Shown here: piece after piece, positions 8,289-17,493 of the stretch
How the letters are laid out: the number at the start of each line of letters is the position of its first letter
Position numbering within the stretch: the stretch's first letter is position 1
NCBI GenBank assembly: GCA_947085405.1
Contig: CAMTWO010000013.1
Span: 162,014 to 226,013, forward strand
Direction: 5' to 3'
Source of the DNA: JASEGV01 sp947085405
GTDB lineage: Bacteria > Bacteroidota > Ignavibacteria > UBA10030 > BY39
DNA length: 64,000 nt
The notes under the pieces: generated by a model
Seen by the model: the letters and a program-made list of their open reading frames with translations, nothing else
What the model was told of the DNA's origin: nothing
Database searches by the model: none
Position numbers and translations under genes: made by a program

Positions 8289-8843
8289 ATGCAAATATCA
8301 AAATCATTAACTATTCAACCTCATTTCATTTTACGGTACGGTTTAACCGTTCAAGCCACGTTGGTTTTCGCATTCGTAGCGCTAACTGCAGTTGGAGCGT
8401 GGGTCGAAATTCCCACTCAGCCTGTTCCATTTACACTTCAAACATTTTTTGTTCTGCTTTCGGGTGTTGTACTTGGCGCTCGGAACGCATTTTTCAGTCA
8501 GCTAATTTATTTGTCTCTCGGTACTATCGGACTGCCTTTGTTTGCCGGTTTTAGTTTTGGTTTTGCTAAATTAATCGGGCCTACCGGCGGATATCTGTTG
8601 AGTTTCCCGATCGCAGCTTTTGTTACAGGATATTTAGTTACACTTAACGCGAAGTATGTGTGGACAATTATCTCCGTTACAGTAGGGATGTTATTAATTT
8701 TCAGTTTCGGAACTGTTTACTTAAACTTTGTATTTTTCAATGATATTGCCAAATCGTTGATTAGTGGTTTCTTAATATTTTCATGGTGGGATGCCATTAA
8801 AATTTTTGCTGTCGCTTCAATATATCATCAATTAAGAAAATAA
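8289..8843 (+). CDS. bioY: Biotin transporter BioY
   Basis: BioY is the substrate-binding S-component of the energy-coupling-factor biotin uptake system. The 184-residue protein is very hydrophobic with about six membrane segments. The family signatures WVEIPTQPVPFTLQTFFVLLSG, LGTIGLPLFAGFS, and the GPTGGYLLSFP loop are all present. No ATPase (EcfA/BioM) or EcfT/BioN gene is nearby, so it works either alone or with a shared ECF module elsewhere. No BirA operator was recognised upstream. Confidence 0.95.
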   Translation: MQISKSLTIQPHFILRYGLTVQATLVFAFVALTAVGAWVEIPTQPVPFTLQTFFVLLSGVVLGARNAFFSQLIYLSLGTIGLPLFAGFSFGFAKLIGPTGGYLLSFPIAAFVTGYLVTLNAKYVWTIISVTVGMLLIFSFGTVYLNFVFFNDIAKSLISGFLIFSWWDAIKIFAVASIYHQLRK

Positions 8844-8889
8844 TTTAACTTTTGCTTAAGAACAGAAAATTAAGTATATTTTTCAAAAA

Positions 8890-9573
8890 TTGAAGCAAAT
8901 AGTAATAGCAATAGACGGACCCGCTGCCTCCGGGAAATCAACAACAGCTAAACTTACAGCCGAAAGGCTTAACTACATTCATGTTGATACCGGTGCGATG
9001 TATCGGGCACTTACACTGAAAGTTATAAAAGAAAATATCGATCCGGAAGATGAAACATTGGTTTATAATGCAATTTGCGATTGTAAAATTGAGTTTGAAC
9101 GAAAAAACGAAGTAACAAAAGTTTTATTAGACGGCAAAGACGTTACAGAAACTATACGGAATAAATTAGTAACCTCTGCTGTCAGCGCAATTAGCAGTTA
9201 TAAGCGCGTAAGAGATTTAATGGTAGCCCAACAACGGAGAATGTGCACCGATGGTGGAGTTGTTCTTGAAGGTCGCGATATTGGTACTGTTGTAGTTCCG
9301 AATGCCGATTTAAAAATATTTATGATTGCCTCCATCGAAGAAAGAGCAAAACGAAGACACAAAGAACTTGTTCAGAAAGGAACTAGTGCTGATTTTGAAG
9401 ATTTGATCAAAGATATAAATGAGCGCGACGCGAAAGATTCAAATCGCACCGAAAGCCCGTTGAAAAAAGCTGACGATGGTATTATATTGGATACCTCGAA
9501 CCTAACGATAAATCAGCAAGTGGATTTTATCGTGAATAAAGCTTTAGAAATAATTAAGAAAATTGATAGTTAG
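8890..9573 (+). CDS. cmk: Cytidylate kinase
   Basis: CMP/dCMP kinase, converting CMP and dCMP to the diphosphates. The 227-residue protein starts at a TTG codon with KQIVIAIDGPAASGKSTTA, which is the P-loop. HVDTGAMYRALTLK binds the nucleotide base, and GGVVLEGRDIGTVV and RAKRRHKE complete the NMP-binding and lid parts. It overlaps ispH by 11 bases. The order cmk-ispH-rpsA is conserved in many bacteria and suggests co-transcription. Confidence 0.96.
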   Translation: MKQIVIAIDGPAASGKSTTAKLTAERLNYIHVDTGAMYRALTLKVIKENIDPEDETLVYNAICDCKIEFERKNEVTKVLLDGKDVTETIRNKLVTSAVSAISSYKRVRDLMVAQQRRMCTDGGVVLEGRDIGTVVVPNADLKIFMIASIEERAKRRHKELVQKGTSADFEDLIKDINERDAKDSNRTESPLKKADDGIILDTSNLTINQQVDFIVNKALEIIKKIDS

Positions 9574-10441
9574 TATAGATAAAAATTCAGGATTTTGTTG
9601 GGGCGTTGTTCGTACAATCAACATAGCTGAAGACGAATTAAATAAATCGAACAAGTTGTACTGTTTAGGTGAGATAATTCACAATCCCTCTGAAATTTCA
9701 CGATTAAACAAATTAGGTTTGGTAACCATTACTCGTGATGATTTTAACAAAATCGAAAATTCTACAGTTTTAATTCGCGCACACGGTGAACCGCCTGAAA
9801 CTTACGATTTAGCCAAGAAATTCAACATAACACTGATAGATGCAACTTGTCCGGTAGTTACAAAGGTACAAGAACGAATCCGAAATTACGATGCGTTAGG
9901 TTACCAAGTAGTTATTTTCGGAAAAAAGAACCACGCCGAAGTAATCGGATTGTTAGGGCAAATAAATGGTAAAGGTGTTGTAATTGGATCGCTCAATGAG
10001 ATTGATTCAGTAGATTGTAATAAGAATACAGTTCTGTTTTCGCAGACAACGATGGATAAGACTACGTTTTATAAAATTCGCGATGAGTTAAAAAAGCGGA
10101 TTAATGAATTGGTAGTAGATTCCTTTGAGGACGAGGCTGTCCAATTTGTTGCGAAAGATACTATTTGCGGACAAGTGTCGGGGCGTGAGAATAAGCTCCG
10201 GGAATTTGCAAAACAAAACGACGTCGTTATTTTCATAGCCGGCAAATCGAGTTCAAACGGTAAAGTTCTTTACACGATTTGTAAAAATGCGAACGAGCGT
10301 TCATATTTTGTAGAAGATGAAAATGAAATTAGCCTCGACTGGTTCGTTGGTGCAAAAACTGTTGGTATCAGCGGGGCAACGTCGACACCACAATGGTTGA
10401 TGCAGCAAGTTAAGAACTTTGTTGAAAGAGTAACAAATTAA
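9563..10441 (+). CDS. ispH: 4-hydroxy-3-methylbut-2-enyl diphosphate reductase
   Basis: IspH (LytB) carries out the last step of the non-mevalonate isoprenoid pathway, making IPP and DMAPP through a 4Fe-4S cluster. The 292-residue product has the three cluster cysteines: C12 in SGFCWGV, C96 in DATCPVV, and C202 in DTICGQ. The catalytic RAHGEPPE and the SSNGKVLY substrate loop are also present. It starts at TTG inside the end of cmk. No other isoprenoid genes are in the window. Confidence 0.96.
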   Translation: MIVSIDKNSGFCWGVVRTINIAEDELNKSNKLYCLGEIIHNPSEISRLNKLGLVTITRDDFNKIENSTVLIRAHGEPPETYDLAKKFNITLIDATCPVVTKVQERIRNYDALGYQVVIFGKKNHAEVIGLLGQINGKGVVIGSLNEIDSVDCNKNTVLFSQTTMDKTTFYKIRDELKKRINELVVDSFEDEAVQFVAKDTICGQVSGRENKLREFAKQNDVVIFIAGKSSSNGKVLYTICKNANERSYFVEDENEISLDWFVGAKTVGISGATSTPQWLMQQVKNFVERVTN

Positions 10442-10554
10442 AAATTTTTCAAACCATCATTAATAAACAAAAATAATAACTAAAATTATTTTTCTTGATG
10501 CGTGTGAGACTTTTTCTAGATGGTGGACAAAAGATCACAGGTATTCGGGAACGT

Positions 10555-10590
10555 CTGTTTAAAAAACAGATAAAAAACCTTAGGAGGTTT
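10555..10590 (+). promoter_or_regulatory. rpsA leader with two small hairpins, one covering the ribosome-binding site
   Basis: CTGTTT/AAACAG (10555-10569, loop AAA) is followed by AAACCT/AGGTTT (10575-10590, loop TAGG). The second stem includes the strong Shine-Dalgarno AGGAGGT (10582-10588), which sits 3 bases before the rpsA ATG. Pairing would hide the SD, so it may control S1 synthesis. Confidence 0.4.
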
Positions 10591-10591
10591 A

Positions 10592-12439
10592 ATGTTAGAT
10601 GAAACAAAAGTACAATCTGCAACTGATTCAGCAGCGTTGATTCAAGATGCAGAGAAAAAAACAATTCCGGTAACAAATCAAGATCCTGCCTTTATTTTAA
10701 ATAGGATTATGGAGGCAGAATACAGCGAAGAGGAATCCAAACAACTTACGAGTTTGTATGAAGCAACTTTTGGCAAAGTCTCCGCCAACCAACTTGTTAA
10801 AGGAAAAATTGTTGCTATCGGCGAAAATGAAGTATCGATAGATATTGGATTCAAATCGGAAGGCAGCGTGCCAATCGGAGAATTTTCAAATATCGACGAA
10901 CTCAAAGTTGGCGACGAGATTGAAGTGTTTCTCGAAAGCGTAGAAAATAAAGATGGTCAGCTCGTCCTCTCACGGAAGCGTGCCGACTTTATGCGTGTTT
11001 GGGAAAGAGTTACTTCTGTACACGAAACCGGCGAAATTATTCAAGGGAAAATTTTACGACGGATAAAAGGTGGACTCGTAGTGGATGTATGGGGAATCGA
11101 AGCATTCCTTCCCGGATCTCAAATTGACGTAAAACCGATTCGCGACTTCGACCAATTCATTGATAAAACGATGGATTTGAAAATTGTTAAAGTAAATAAC
11201 ACAGCAGAAAACATTGTGGTGAGCCACAAAGTTCTTGTTGAAGAAGAAATGGCAGATCAAAGAAATGCTATACTCGGCTCGATTGAAAAAGGACAAATAC
11301 TTGAAGGAACTGTTAAAGCAATTGCCGACTTCGGTGTGTTCGTTGATTTGGGCGGCGTGGATGGTTTAATTCACATCACAGATTTATCGTGGGGCAGAAT
11401 CAATCACCCGACTGAAGTTGTAAAACTCGATCAAGTAATCAACGTTGTTGTAACTGAATATGACCCTGAGAAGAAACGAATTTCGCTCGGACTTAAACAG
11501 CTTTCTGCTCATCCTTGGGAAAATATCGAAGAAAAATATCCTGTAGGAATGAAAATTAACGGTAAAATTGTTTCCCTTACAGATTATGGAGCGTTTGTAG
11601 AAATTGAGAAGGGAATAGAAGGACTGATTCATATTTCAGAAATGAGTTGGACTCAACACATCAAGCATCCGTCTCAAGTTGTATCTATGGGACAAATGGT
11701 CGATGCGATTATTTTGAGTCTCGATAAAGAAAATAAAAAGATATCACTTGGAATTAAACAATTGGAACCGGATCCGTGGTATAATTTACTGCAAAAGTAT
11801 CCCGTTGGTTCAAAGCACCGGGGTGCTGTGCGTAACCTTACCAACTTCGGTGTATTCGTTGAGCTTGAACAAGGTGTCGATGGTTTAATTCATATTTCCG
11901 ATTTGTCGTGGACGAAGAAAATTCGGCATCCAGGCGAAGTTGTGAAGAAAAACCAATCCATCGATGTTGTAATTCTCGGTGTTGATGTTGAACAACGAAG
12001 GATATCATTAGGTCATAAACAAATCATGGATAACCCGTGGGACGCTTTCGAAACAGCTTATAAAGTTGGAGTTGAAATTGATGGAACACTTACACGAATT
12101 ATCGAAAAAGGTGTTATTGTTGAATTACCTCTCGGTGTCGAAGGATTTGTTCCCGCATCTCAACTCGCAACTATTCAAGTGAAAAATATCGCTGATACTT
12201 TTAAAGTTGGCGATGTGTTGAGCTTGAAAGTAATTGAGTTCGATAAAGACGCAAAAAAAATTGTTCTTTCCGTAATCGAATATTTAAGAGGCAAAGAACA
12301 AAAAGTGGTCGATGAGTATGTAGGTGAACACAAACTACCTCCAATGACGATAAAAGATTTCGTGAAAGCTCCACAGCCTTCCGAAATTGCTTCGTTTGAG
12401 GAATTAGGTAACGCTCCGGCGCCTGATGAAATTCAGTAG
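10592..12439 (+). CDS. rpsA: 30S ribosomal protein S1
   Basis: S1 helps mRNA bind the 30S subunit. The 615-residue product carries six S1 (OB-fold) repeats between about residues 65 and 565. The central repeats have the typical signature FGVFVDLGGVDGLIHI...LSWGRINHP and close variants (SWTQHIKHPS, SWTKKIRHPGE). The N-terminal 50 residues are acidic and of low complexity, as in S1 of the Bacteroidota-Chlorobi group. It is preceded by a strong SD (AGGAGGT) and followed by a terminator. Confidence 0.96.
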   Translation: MLDETKVQSATDSAALIQDAEKKTIPVTNQDPAFILNRIMEAEYSEEESKQLTSLYEATFGKVSANQLVKGKIVAIGENEVSIDIGFKSEGSVPIGEFSNIDELKVGDEIEVFLESVENKDGQLVLSRKRADFMRVWERVTSVHETGEIIQGKILRRIKGGLVVDVWGIEAFLPGSQIDVKPIRDFDQFIDKTMDLKIVKVNNTAENIVVSHKVLVEEEMADQRNAILGSIEKGQILEGTVKAIADFGVFVDLGGVDGLIHITDLSWGRINHPTEVVKLDQVINVVVTEYDPEKKRISLGLKQLSAHPWENIEEKYPVGMKINGKIVSLTDYGAFVEIEKGIEGLIHISEMSWTQHIKHPSQVVSMGQMVDAIILSLDKENKKISLGIKQLEPDPWYNLLQKYPVGSKHRGAVRNLTNFGVFVELEQGVDGLIHISDLSWTKKIRHPGEVVKKNQSIDVVILGVDVEQRRISLGHKQIMDNPWDAFETAYKVGVEIDGTLTRIIEKGVIVELPLGVEGFVPASQLATIQVKNIADTFKVGDVLSLKVIEFDKDAKKIVLSVIEYLRGKEQKVVDEYVGEHKLPPMTIKDFVKAPQPSEIASFEELGNAPAPDEIQ

Positions 12440-12460
12440 TCATTTAATTTCATTAATGTT

Positions 12461-12494
12461 AAAAGAGTTGGCTCGTAAGGGTCAACTCTTTTTT
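12461..12494 (+). terminator. Rho-independent terminator after rpsA
   Basis: A 10-bp stem AAAAGAGTTG / CAACTCTTTT with a 12-base loop followed by further T residues, 21 bases after the rpsA stop. Confidence 0.85.
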
Positions 12495-12515
12495 GTATTA
12501 AGTAAAATGTAGTTT

Positions 12516-13811
12516 ATGAAGCGTGTAGCATTCCATACTTTAGGTTGCAAATTAAATTTTGCTGAAACATCAACTATTGGCAGACAGTTTATCGAGAACG
12601 GATTCACCGTATCTCCATTTGCCGAAAAAGCCGATGTTTATATTATCAATACTTGCAGCGTTTCTCAAAGAGCAGATAGAGAATGCAAAAAAATTATAAG
12701 AAGCGCTGTTAGAAAATCGCCGGACGCTTTTATAATTGTAACGGGATGTTATGCTCAACTGCGTCCCGAAGAAGTAGCTTCTATCGCTGGTGTTGATTTG
12801 GTTTTAGGGACACAGGAGAAATTTAATATTTTCGATCACTGCAATTCTTTTAAAAAAAATAACTCGCCTCAAGTTTTTGTTTCCGAAATTAAGGATGCAA
12901 ACGACTTTGGTCTTGCATATTCGGGTGAAGCTGATGAAAGAACACGGGCATTTTTGAAAGTACAAGACGGTTGCGATTTTCTATGCTCTTACTGCACAAT
13001 TCCGCTCGCAAGAGGTTCAAGCCGAAGCCAGTCGATCGAAACTTCTGTAACGCAAGCCCGTTGGTTAGCCGAAAAAGGTTACAAGGAAATTGTTCTTTCA
13101 GGAGTTAATGTTGGTGATTTTGGAAAAACAAGCGAAACAAATTTATTGCTGTTACTCAAAGCGCTTGTTGAAGTTGATGGAATCGAACGAATCAGGGTAA
13201 GTTCAATCGAACCAAATTTATTGACTGAGGAATTAGTAAATTTTATTTTAGAGTCGGGTAAATTGTGTAATCATTTTCATATTCCGTTGCAGAGTGGTTC
13301 GAACGAAGTCCTGCGTCTGATGAGGCGCCGGCACACGAGAGAAGATTTTGAAAAGTTGATTGCATATATCAAATCGAAAGATATATCGGCAGGAATCGGT
13401 TCGGATGTAATAGTTGGTTTTCCCGGTGAAACGGATGAGCTTTTCGATGAAACTTATAATTTCCTGCTTGATCTACCACTTTCGTATCTGCACGTTTTTA
13501 CCTACTCTGAGCGTCCCAATACTCCGGCAGCTTCTTATCCAAATTCCATTCAACCAAAGGGTCGCTTTTACAGAAACGAAAAACTTCGTATCTTAAGTAC
13601 GAAAAAGCGTTTCCAATTTTACTCACAATTTGTTGGTAAAAAATTAGATGTATTATACGAAACCAACATTAAAAACGGTTTTGTATCCGGTTTTTCAACA
13701 AATTATATTCGGGTAAAAACTATAGCGACTGAAGATCTTTTTAACCGGATTGTTCCGACGCTAATTAAAAATGTAAATAAAGATTATTGTAAAGGAGATG
13801 TAATCGTATGA
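12516..13811 (+). CDS. mtaB: tRNA t6A37 methylthiotransferase MtaB
   Basis: A radical SAM methylthiotransferase that adds a methylthio group to t6A37 of ANN-decoding tRNAs. The 431-residue protein has the UPF0004 N-terminal domain with three cluster cysteines (LGCKLNFAE, INTCSV, VTGCYAQ). The radical SAM motif CDFLCSYC follows at about residue 150, and then a C-terminal TRAM-like part. LGCKLN rather than LGCxxN with a RimO- or MiaB-type context, together with GTQEKFNIFDH, points to MtaB. It overlaps the next gene by 4 bases (ATGA-type). Confidence 0.9.
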   Translation: MKRVAFHTLGCKLNFAETSTIGRQFIENGFTVSPFAEKADVYIINTCSVSQRADRECKKIIRSAVRKSPDAFIIVTGCYAQLRPEEVASIAGVDLVLGTQEKFNIFDHCNSFKKNNSPQVFVSEIKDANDFGLAYSGEADERTRAFLKVQDGCDFLCSYCTIPLARGSSRSQSIETSVTQARWLAEKGYKEIVLSGVNVGDFGKTSETNLLLLLKALVEVDGIERIRVSSIEPNLLTEELVNFILESGKLCNHFHIPLQSGSNEVLRLMRRRHTREDFEKLIAYIKSKDISAGIGSDVIVGFPGETDELFDETYNFLLDLPLSYLHVFTYSERPNTPAASYPNSIQPKGRFYRNEKLRILSTKKRFQFYSQFVGKKLDVLYETNIKNGFVSGFSTNYIRVKTIATEDLFNRIVPTLIKNVNKDYCKGDVIV

Positions 13812-14560
13812 AAAAAATAATTTGTGTCTTCATGTTCTTTTTTAGTGTGCAGATGGTTATCGCACAGCCTTTAACCAATTCAGTTGTCAGTCATAAAAAT
13901 ATTAAAGATTTTTTCAATCAATCAATCGATCTTGAATCTCGAAACGTATCAGTATTTTCCGATTATAGTGCTTCTTCAAAAAAATCTGTACCACTTGCTG
14001 TTGCTCTTTCGCTTGTACTTCCCGGAATGGGCGAGCTTTATGCCGGCGATTACAGCAGAGGGAAATATCTGACTTCTGCCGAAGGGTTACTCTGGTTGAC
14101 ATTTACTTCTGTACAATTGTACGGAACATGGTTGAAAAACGATGCACGACTTTTTGCTTCGACCAATGCCGGAGTAAAGTTAGCAGGACAGGATGATAAA
14201 TATTTTGTTGATATCGGTAATTATTCTGATATATATTGGTACAACGAAAGAAAATTGCAAGACAGGGAAGACGATAAATTATACGATCCGAGTTCAAATT
14301 ATTACTGGCAATGGAATAACGAAGCGAGCAGACAGAAATATCGCAACATTAGAATCAAAAGTGATGAAGTATTTAACAGTCGGCAGTTTATTGTTGGTGC
14401 TATTTTAGCCAATCATATCGTCAGCGCCATTAACGCAGGGATGTTAGCCAGCAAATATAACAAGCAGTCCGACATTACAAATAATTTCCAGATTAACAGC
14501 AAACTACGTGTTACTGCTAATAACCCGGAATTTGTGTTTACGATTTCAAAACTGTTTTGA
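13808..14560 (+). CDS. DUF5683-like secreted or outer-envelope protein
   Basis: A 250-residue protein with a clear signal peptide (MKKIICVFMFFFSVQMVIAQ). The middle segment VPLAVALSLVLPGMGELYAG is a hydrophobic stretch rich in P and G, similar to the PGxGq-YxG pattern of DUF5683/P13-type proteins. A long polar region with many Tyr and Asn residues follows, then a second hydrophobic stretch (IVGAILANHIVSAINAGMLA). The function is not known. It lies between mtaB and truA with short spacing and is probably co-transcribed with them. Confidence 0.6.
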   Translation: MKKIICVFMFFFSVQMVIAQPLTNSVVSHKNIKDFFNQSIDLESRNVSVFSDYSASSKKSVPLAVALSLVLPGMGELYAGDYSRGKYLTSAEGLLWLTFTSVQLYGTWLKNDARLFASTNAGVKLAGQDDKYFVDIGNYSDIYWYNERKLQDREDDKLYDPSSNYYWQWNNEASRQKYRNIRIKSDEVFNSRQFIVGAILANHIVSAINAGMLASKYNKQSDITNNFQINSKLRVTANNPEFVFTISKLF

Positions 14561-14566
14561 TGAAAC

Positions 14567-15295
14567 GTGCGAAATATTAAACTACTTATTGAATACGACG
14601 GAACCGATTTTGTGGGGTGGCAACGACAACCGAACGGAAGAAGTGTTCAGGAAGTTATCGAAAAAACACTCGCAAATCTTTTGCAAGAGGAAGTAAATGT
14701 GCTCGGTTCAGGAAGAACCGACAGCGGTGTGCATGCGCGAGGTCAGGTTGCTAATTTTCGCTGTAACTCAAAAATGAATGTCGGGCAATTACAAAAAAGT
14801 CTTTCGGCATTGTTACCTGAAGATGTTTGCATACACGAGGCAGCAGATGTGGAATTCGATTTCCATGCTCGCTATGCAGCCAAGTCGCGTGAATATTCAT
14901 ATTCGATAACAACAAAATCTTCCGCATTACGAAGAAGATATTCGTGGTTTGTAAAGTATATAATCGACAACACAATTTTGGATGAATGTGCAAATATGGT
15001 TTTGGGAATTCACGACTTTGAAGGTTTTTGTAAATTAGATGCGGGCAATGAGCATTATTTAAGTAATGTGTTCCGATCGAAATGGAAAAATGAAAATACT
15101 AATTTGATTTATGAGATCGAAGCAAACAGATTTTTATACGGAATGGTGCGTGGTTTAGTTGGAACGATGGTGGACGTTGCACGTGGTTATCGCGATTTAG
15201 ACGATTTTAGAAAAGTGTTAAATGAAAAAGTCAGAGCGAAAGCGGGCACATTGGCGCCGCCTCATGGCTTAACACTCGAGAATGTTAGATATTAA
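14567..15295 (+). CDS. truA: tRNA pseudouridine(38-40) synthase TruA
   Basis: TruA makes pseudouridine at positions 38-40 of tRNA. The 242-residue protein starts at GTG with RNIKLLIEYDGTDFVGWQRQP. The catalytic aspartate is in GSGRTDSGVHARGQVA at about residue 51. RFLYGMVRGLVGTM in the C-terminal half is also typical. Together with mtaB two genes upstream, it forms a small tRNA-modification group. Confidence 0.96.
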   Translation: MRNIKLLIEYDGTDFVGWQRQPNGRSVQEVIEKTLANLLQEEVNVLGSGRTDSGVHARGQVANFRCNSKMNVGQLQKSLSALLPEDVCIHEAADVEFDFHARYAAKSREYSYSITTKSSALRRRYSWFVKYIIDNTILDECANMVLGIHDFEGFCKLDAGNEHYLSNVFRSKWKNENTNLIYEIEANRFLYGMVRGLVGTMVDVARGYRDLDDFRKVLNEKVRAKAGTLAPPHGLTLENVRY

Positions 15296-15314
15296 AATTA
15301 ATTAGGAGAAACCA

Positions 15315-16130
15315 ATGAAAAAATATTTCGTTTATTCTATCTTAACAATTTGGCTTGCCAGTTTCAGTATTATGTGTGGAAGTTTGGCATTCAATATATT
15401 TTCAGATCAGGAAGACGTTAAGTTGGGCAAGCAGCTTGATGATGAAATTAAGAGCAAACCTCAGGAATATCCCTTACTTCAAAACCGAAATGATGTTAAG
15501 AGTTATGTTGAACAGGTAGGGCAAAAAATTCTAAATTCTCCGCATGTAAAAAAACGTGGATCGTATGCTTATAGTTTCGAAATAGTACACGACGATAATA
15601 CAATTAATGCTTTTGCAACACCGGGGGGATATATTTATGTTTATACAGGGCTGTTAAAATTTTTAGATAACGAAGCAACGCTTGCCGGTATAATTGGACA
15701 CGAGATTGCCCATGCCGAACGACGTCATGCTACTCAACGGTTAACCAAATATTATGGCGCCAGTATGTTGGTTTCAGTTATTTTAGGTGAATCGCCTTCA
15801 CAATTGGCTGAAATTGCTGCAAACATGTTTACGGGTCTGGCTTTTTTAGCAAACAGCCGTTCGGATGAAACTGAATCGGATGATTATTCGATCAGGTATT
15901 TAAAAGACACCGAGTATTATCCGGGTGCGATAAAATATTTCTTCGACAAAATTCAGTCAACAAAAGGAGAACGGGGCGGCAGCATCGAGAGGTTGTTATC
16001 AACACATCCGCTGCCTCAGGATCGAGTCGATTTTGTTCACCAAGAGATGAAAAAAATAGGCGATCCACAACCAACTGAAAACAATCTTTTTACGGCTCGC
16101 TATCAGGCATTTAAAACTACTTTACCTTAA
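15315..16130 (+). CDS. M48 family metalloprotease
   Basis: A zinc endopeptidase of 271 residues, similar to BepA/LoiP-type envelope quality-control proteases. An N-terminal hydrophobic stretch with a cysteine (SFSIMCGS) may be a signal or poor lipobox, so it probably sits in the periplasm or as a lipoprotein. FATPGGYIYVYTGLL is followed by the zinc motif HEIAH (in GHEIAHAERRHATQRL). The third ligand is probably the Glu in ETESDDYS. A conserved STHPLPQDRV segment lies near the end. A good SD (AGGAG) precedes the ATG. Confidence 0.9.
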   Translation: MKKYFVYSILTIWLASFSIMCGSLAFNIFSDQEDVKLGKQLDDEIKSKPQEYPLLQNRNDVKSYVEQVGQKILNSPHVKKRGSYAYSFEIVHDDNTINAFATPGGYIYVYTGLLKFLDNEATLAGIIGHEIAHAERRHATQRLTKYYGASMLVSVILGESPSQLAEIAANMFTGLAFLANSRSDETESDDYSIRYLKDTEYYPGAIKYFFDKIQSTKGERGGSIERLLSTHPLPQDRVDFVHQEMKKIGDPQPTENNLFTARYQAFKTTLP

Positions 16131-16200
16131 CGTTTGATTATATATTTTCTTTCTCGTAAATTAAGTTTGAAAAATAAGTAGAACAACTCGAAAGATTTAA

Positions 16201-17493
16201 TTGCATTATTTGTTACCAATTTCGTTTTTTATTATGATTTCAGGGATTATGGCTGCTTGCGAAACAGCATTACTTAATTCTCCTAAAAGTGTTATCAAAG
16301 ATTTAATAGATAACGGGAGTAAAGCAGCAAGAGTAATTCAAAATTTCCAAAAAAATCCTGAAAGTATAATCGCAACGGCGAATGTTACTTTCATAGTAAG
16401 TTTAAGCATCGCGGCATTTTTAGCCGGACTGTTTGCATTAGATGAAATTGCTCCCTACTTAAAATCGCTGGAAGTTTATTTTCTGAGTGAACATAGCGGC
16501 GCTTTCTCCCTTTTAATTATAATACCGTTGTTTGCATTTGTAGCAATTCTTGCGGGTGAATTGATTCCCAAATCCATAGCTTTAAAATTTCCGGCACAGT
16601 TAGCGTTGTTCTTTGCATTTCCATTTTTTTGGATTTCAATTGCCAGCAAACCGATGATTGTTCTTTTACAAACCATCAGTAATTTAATTTTGAAACCTTT
16701 TAAAGATCAAACCAATTTTTCTGAATCGAGGGTATCTGAAGAAGAGGTTAAAATTTTATTGGAAGAAGGAAGAAAAACCGGGGCAATAGATAAAACAGAA
16801 CAGGAACTGATAACAAGTATCTTCGAGTTTACAGATACTACTGCGAAAGAAGTTATGGTTCCGAGAACCGATATCGTAGCAGTCGAAATAAATACACCGC
16901 GCGAAAAACTTGTAAATATTGTACTCGAAGAGGGTTACTCGCGTATTCCGATATATTCCGGGTCCATTGATAATATAATCGGAATTGTATATACAAAAGA
17001 TTTAATAAGTCTTTTAGAGCATCGCGACGTGATTGTATTACACGATATCATTCGTCCCGCTTATTTTGTACCGGAAACTAAAAAAATAAGTGTTTTGCTG
17101 CGTGAATTACAAAAACAAAAAATTCACATGGCAATTGTCATAGATGAATACGGTGGAACAGAGGGCATCATTACGTTGGAGGATATACTGGAAGAAATTG
17201 TTGGCGAAATACACGACGAGTACGATGAAGAATTAAAAGAAGTTGAAGTATCAACCGATGGATCGTCATTAGTGAATGCCCGAATTAATATACAAGATTT
17301 CAATGAGAAATTCGGGACAAATATACCTGAAACCACAGAGTATGATACGCTGAGTGGTTTCCTCAATAAAATCACAGGTAAAATTCCTGACTTAAATGAA
17401 GAGATAAAATATAACGATATTACATTTGTAATCATCAAGAAGAGCCAACGCCGGATACGGCAAGTTAAAGTTACGAAAACAAAATATGAGTAA
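16201..17493 (+). CDS. CNNM/CorC family transporter-like protein (DUF21 + CBS + CorC domain)
   Basis: A 430-residue membrane protein of the HlyC/CorC (CNNM) family. The N-terminal DUF21 domain with about four membrane segments covers residues 1-170 (SGIMAACETALLN, ELIPKSIALKFP). A CBS pair follows (VMVPRTDIVAVEINTPREKL, IVIDEYGGTEGIITLEDILEEIVGEI), then a CorC_HlyC C-terminal domain from about residue 345. Family members transport Mg2+ or other divalent ions; the GldE branch takes part in gliding in Bacteroidota. Which role applies here cannot be told. It starts at TTG and overlaps the following glycosyltransferase by 8 bases. Confidence 0.88.
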   Translation: MHYLLPISFFIMISGIMAACETALLNSPKSVIKDLIDNGSKAARVIQNFQKNPESIIATANVTFIVSLSIAAFLAGLFALDEIAPYLKSLEVYFLSEHSGAFSLLIIIPLFAFVAILAGELIPKSIALKFPAQLALFFAFPFFWISIASKPMIVLLQTISNLILKPFKDQTNFSESRVSEEEVKILLEEGRKTGAIDKTEQELITSIFEFTDTTAKEVMVPRTDIVAVEINTPREKLVNIVLEEGYSRIPIYSGSIDNIIGIVYTKDLISLLEHRDVIVLHDIIRPAYFVPETKKISVLLRELQKQKIHMAIVIDEYGGTEGIITLEDILEEIVGEIHDEYDEELKEVEVSTDGSSLVNARINIQDFNEKFGTNIPETTEYDTLSGFLNKITGKIPDLNEEIKYNDITFVIIKKSQRRIRQVKVTKTKYE

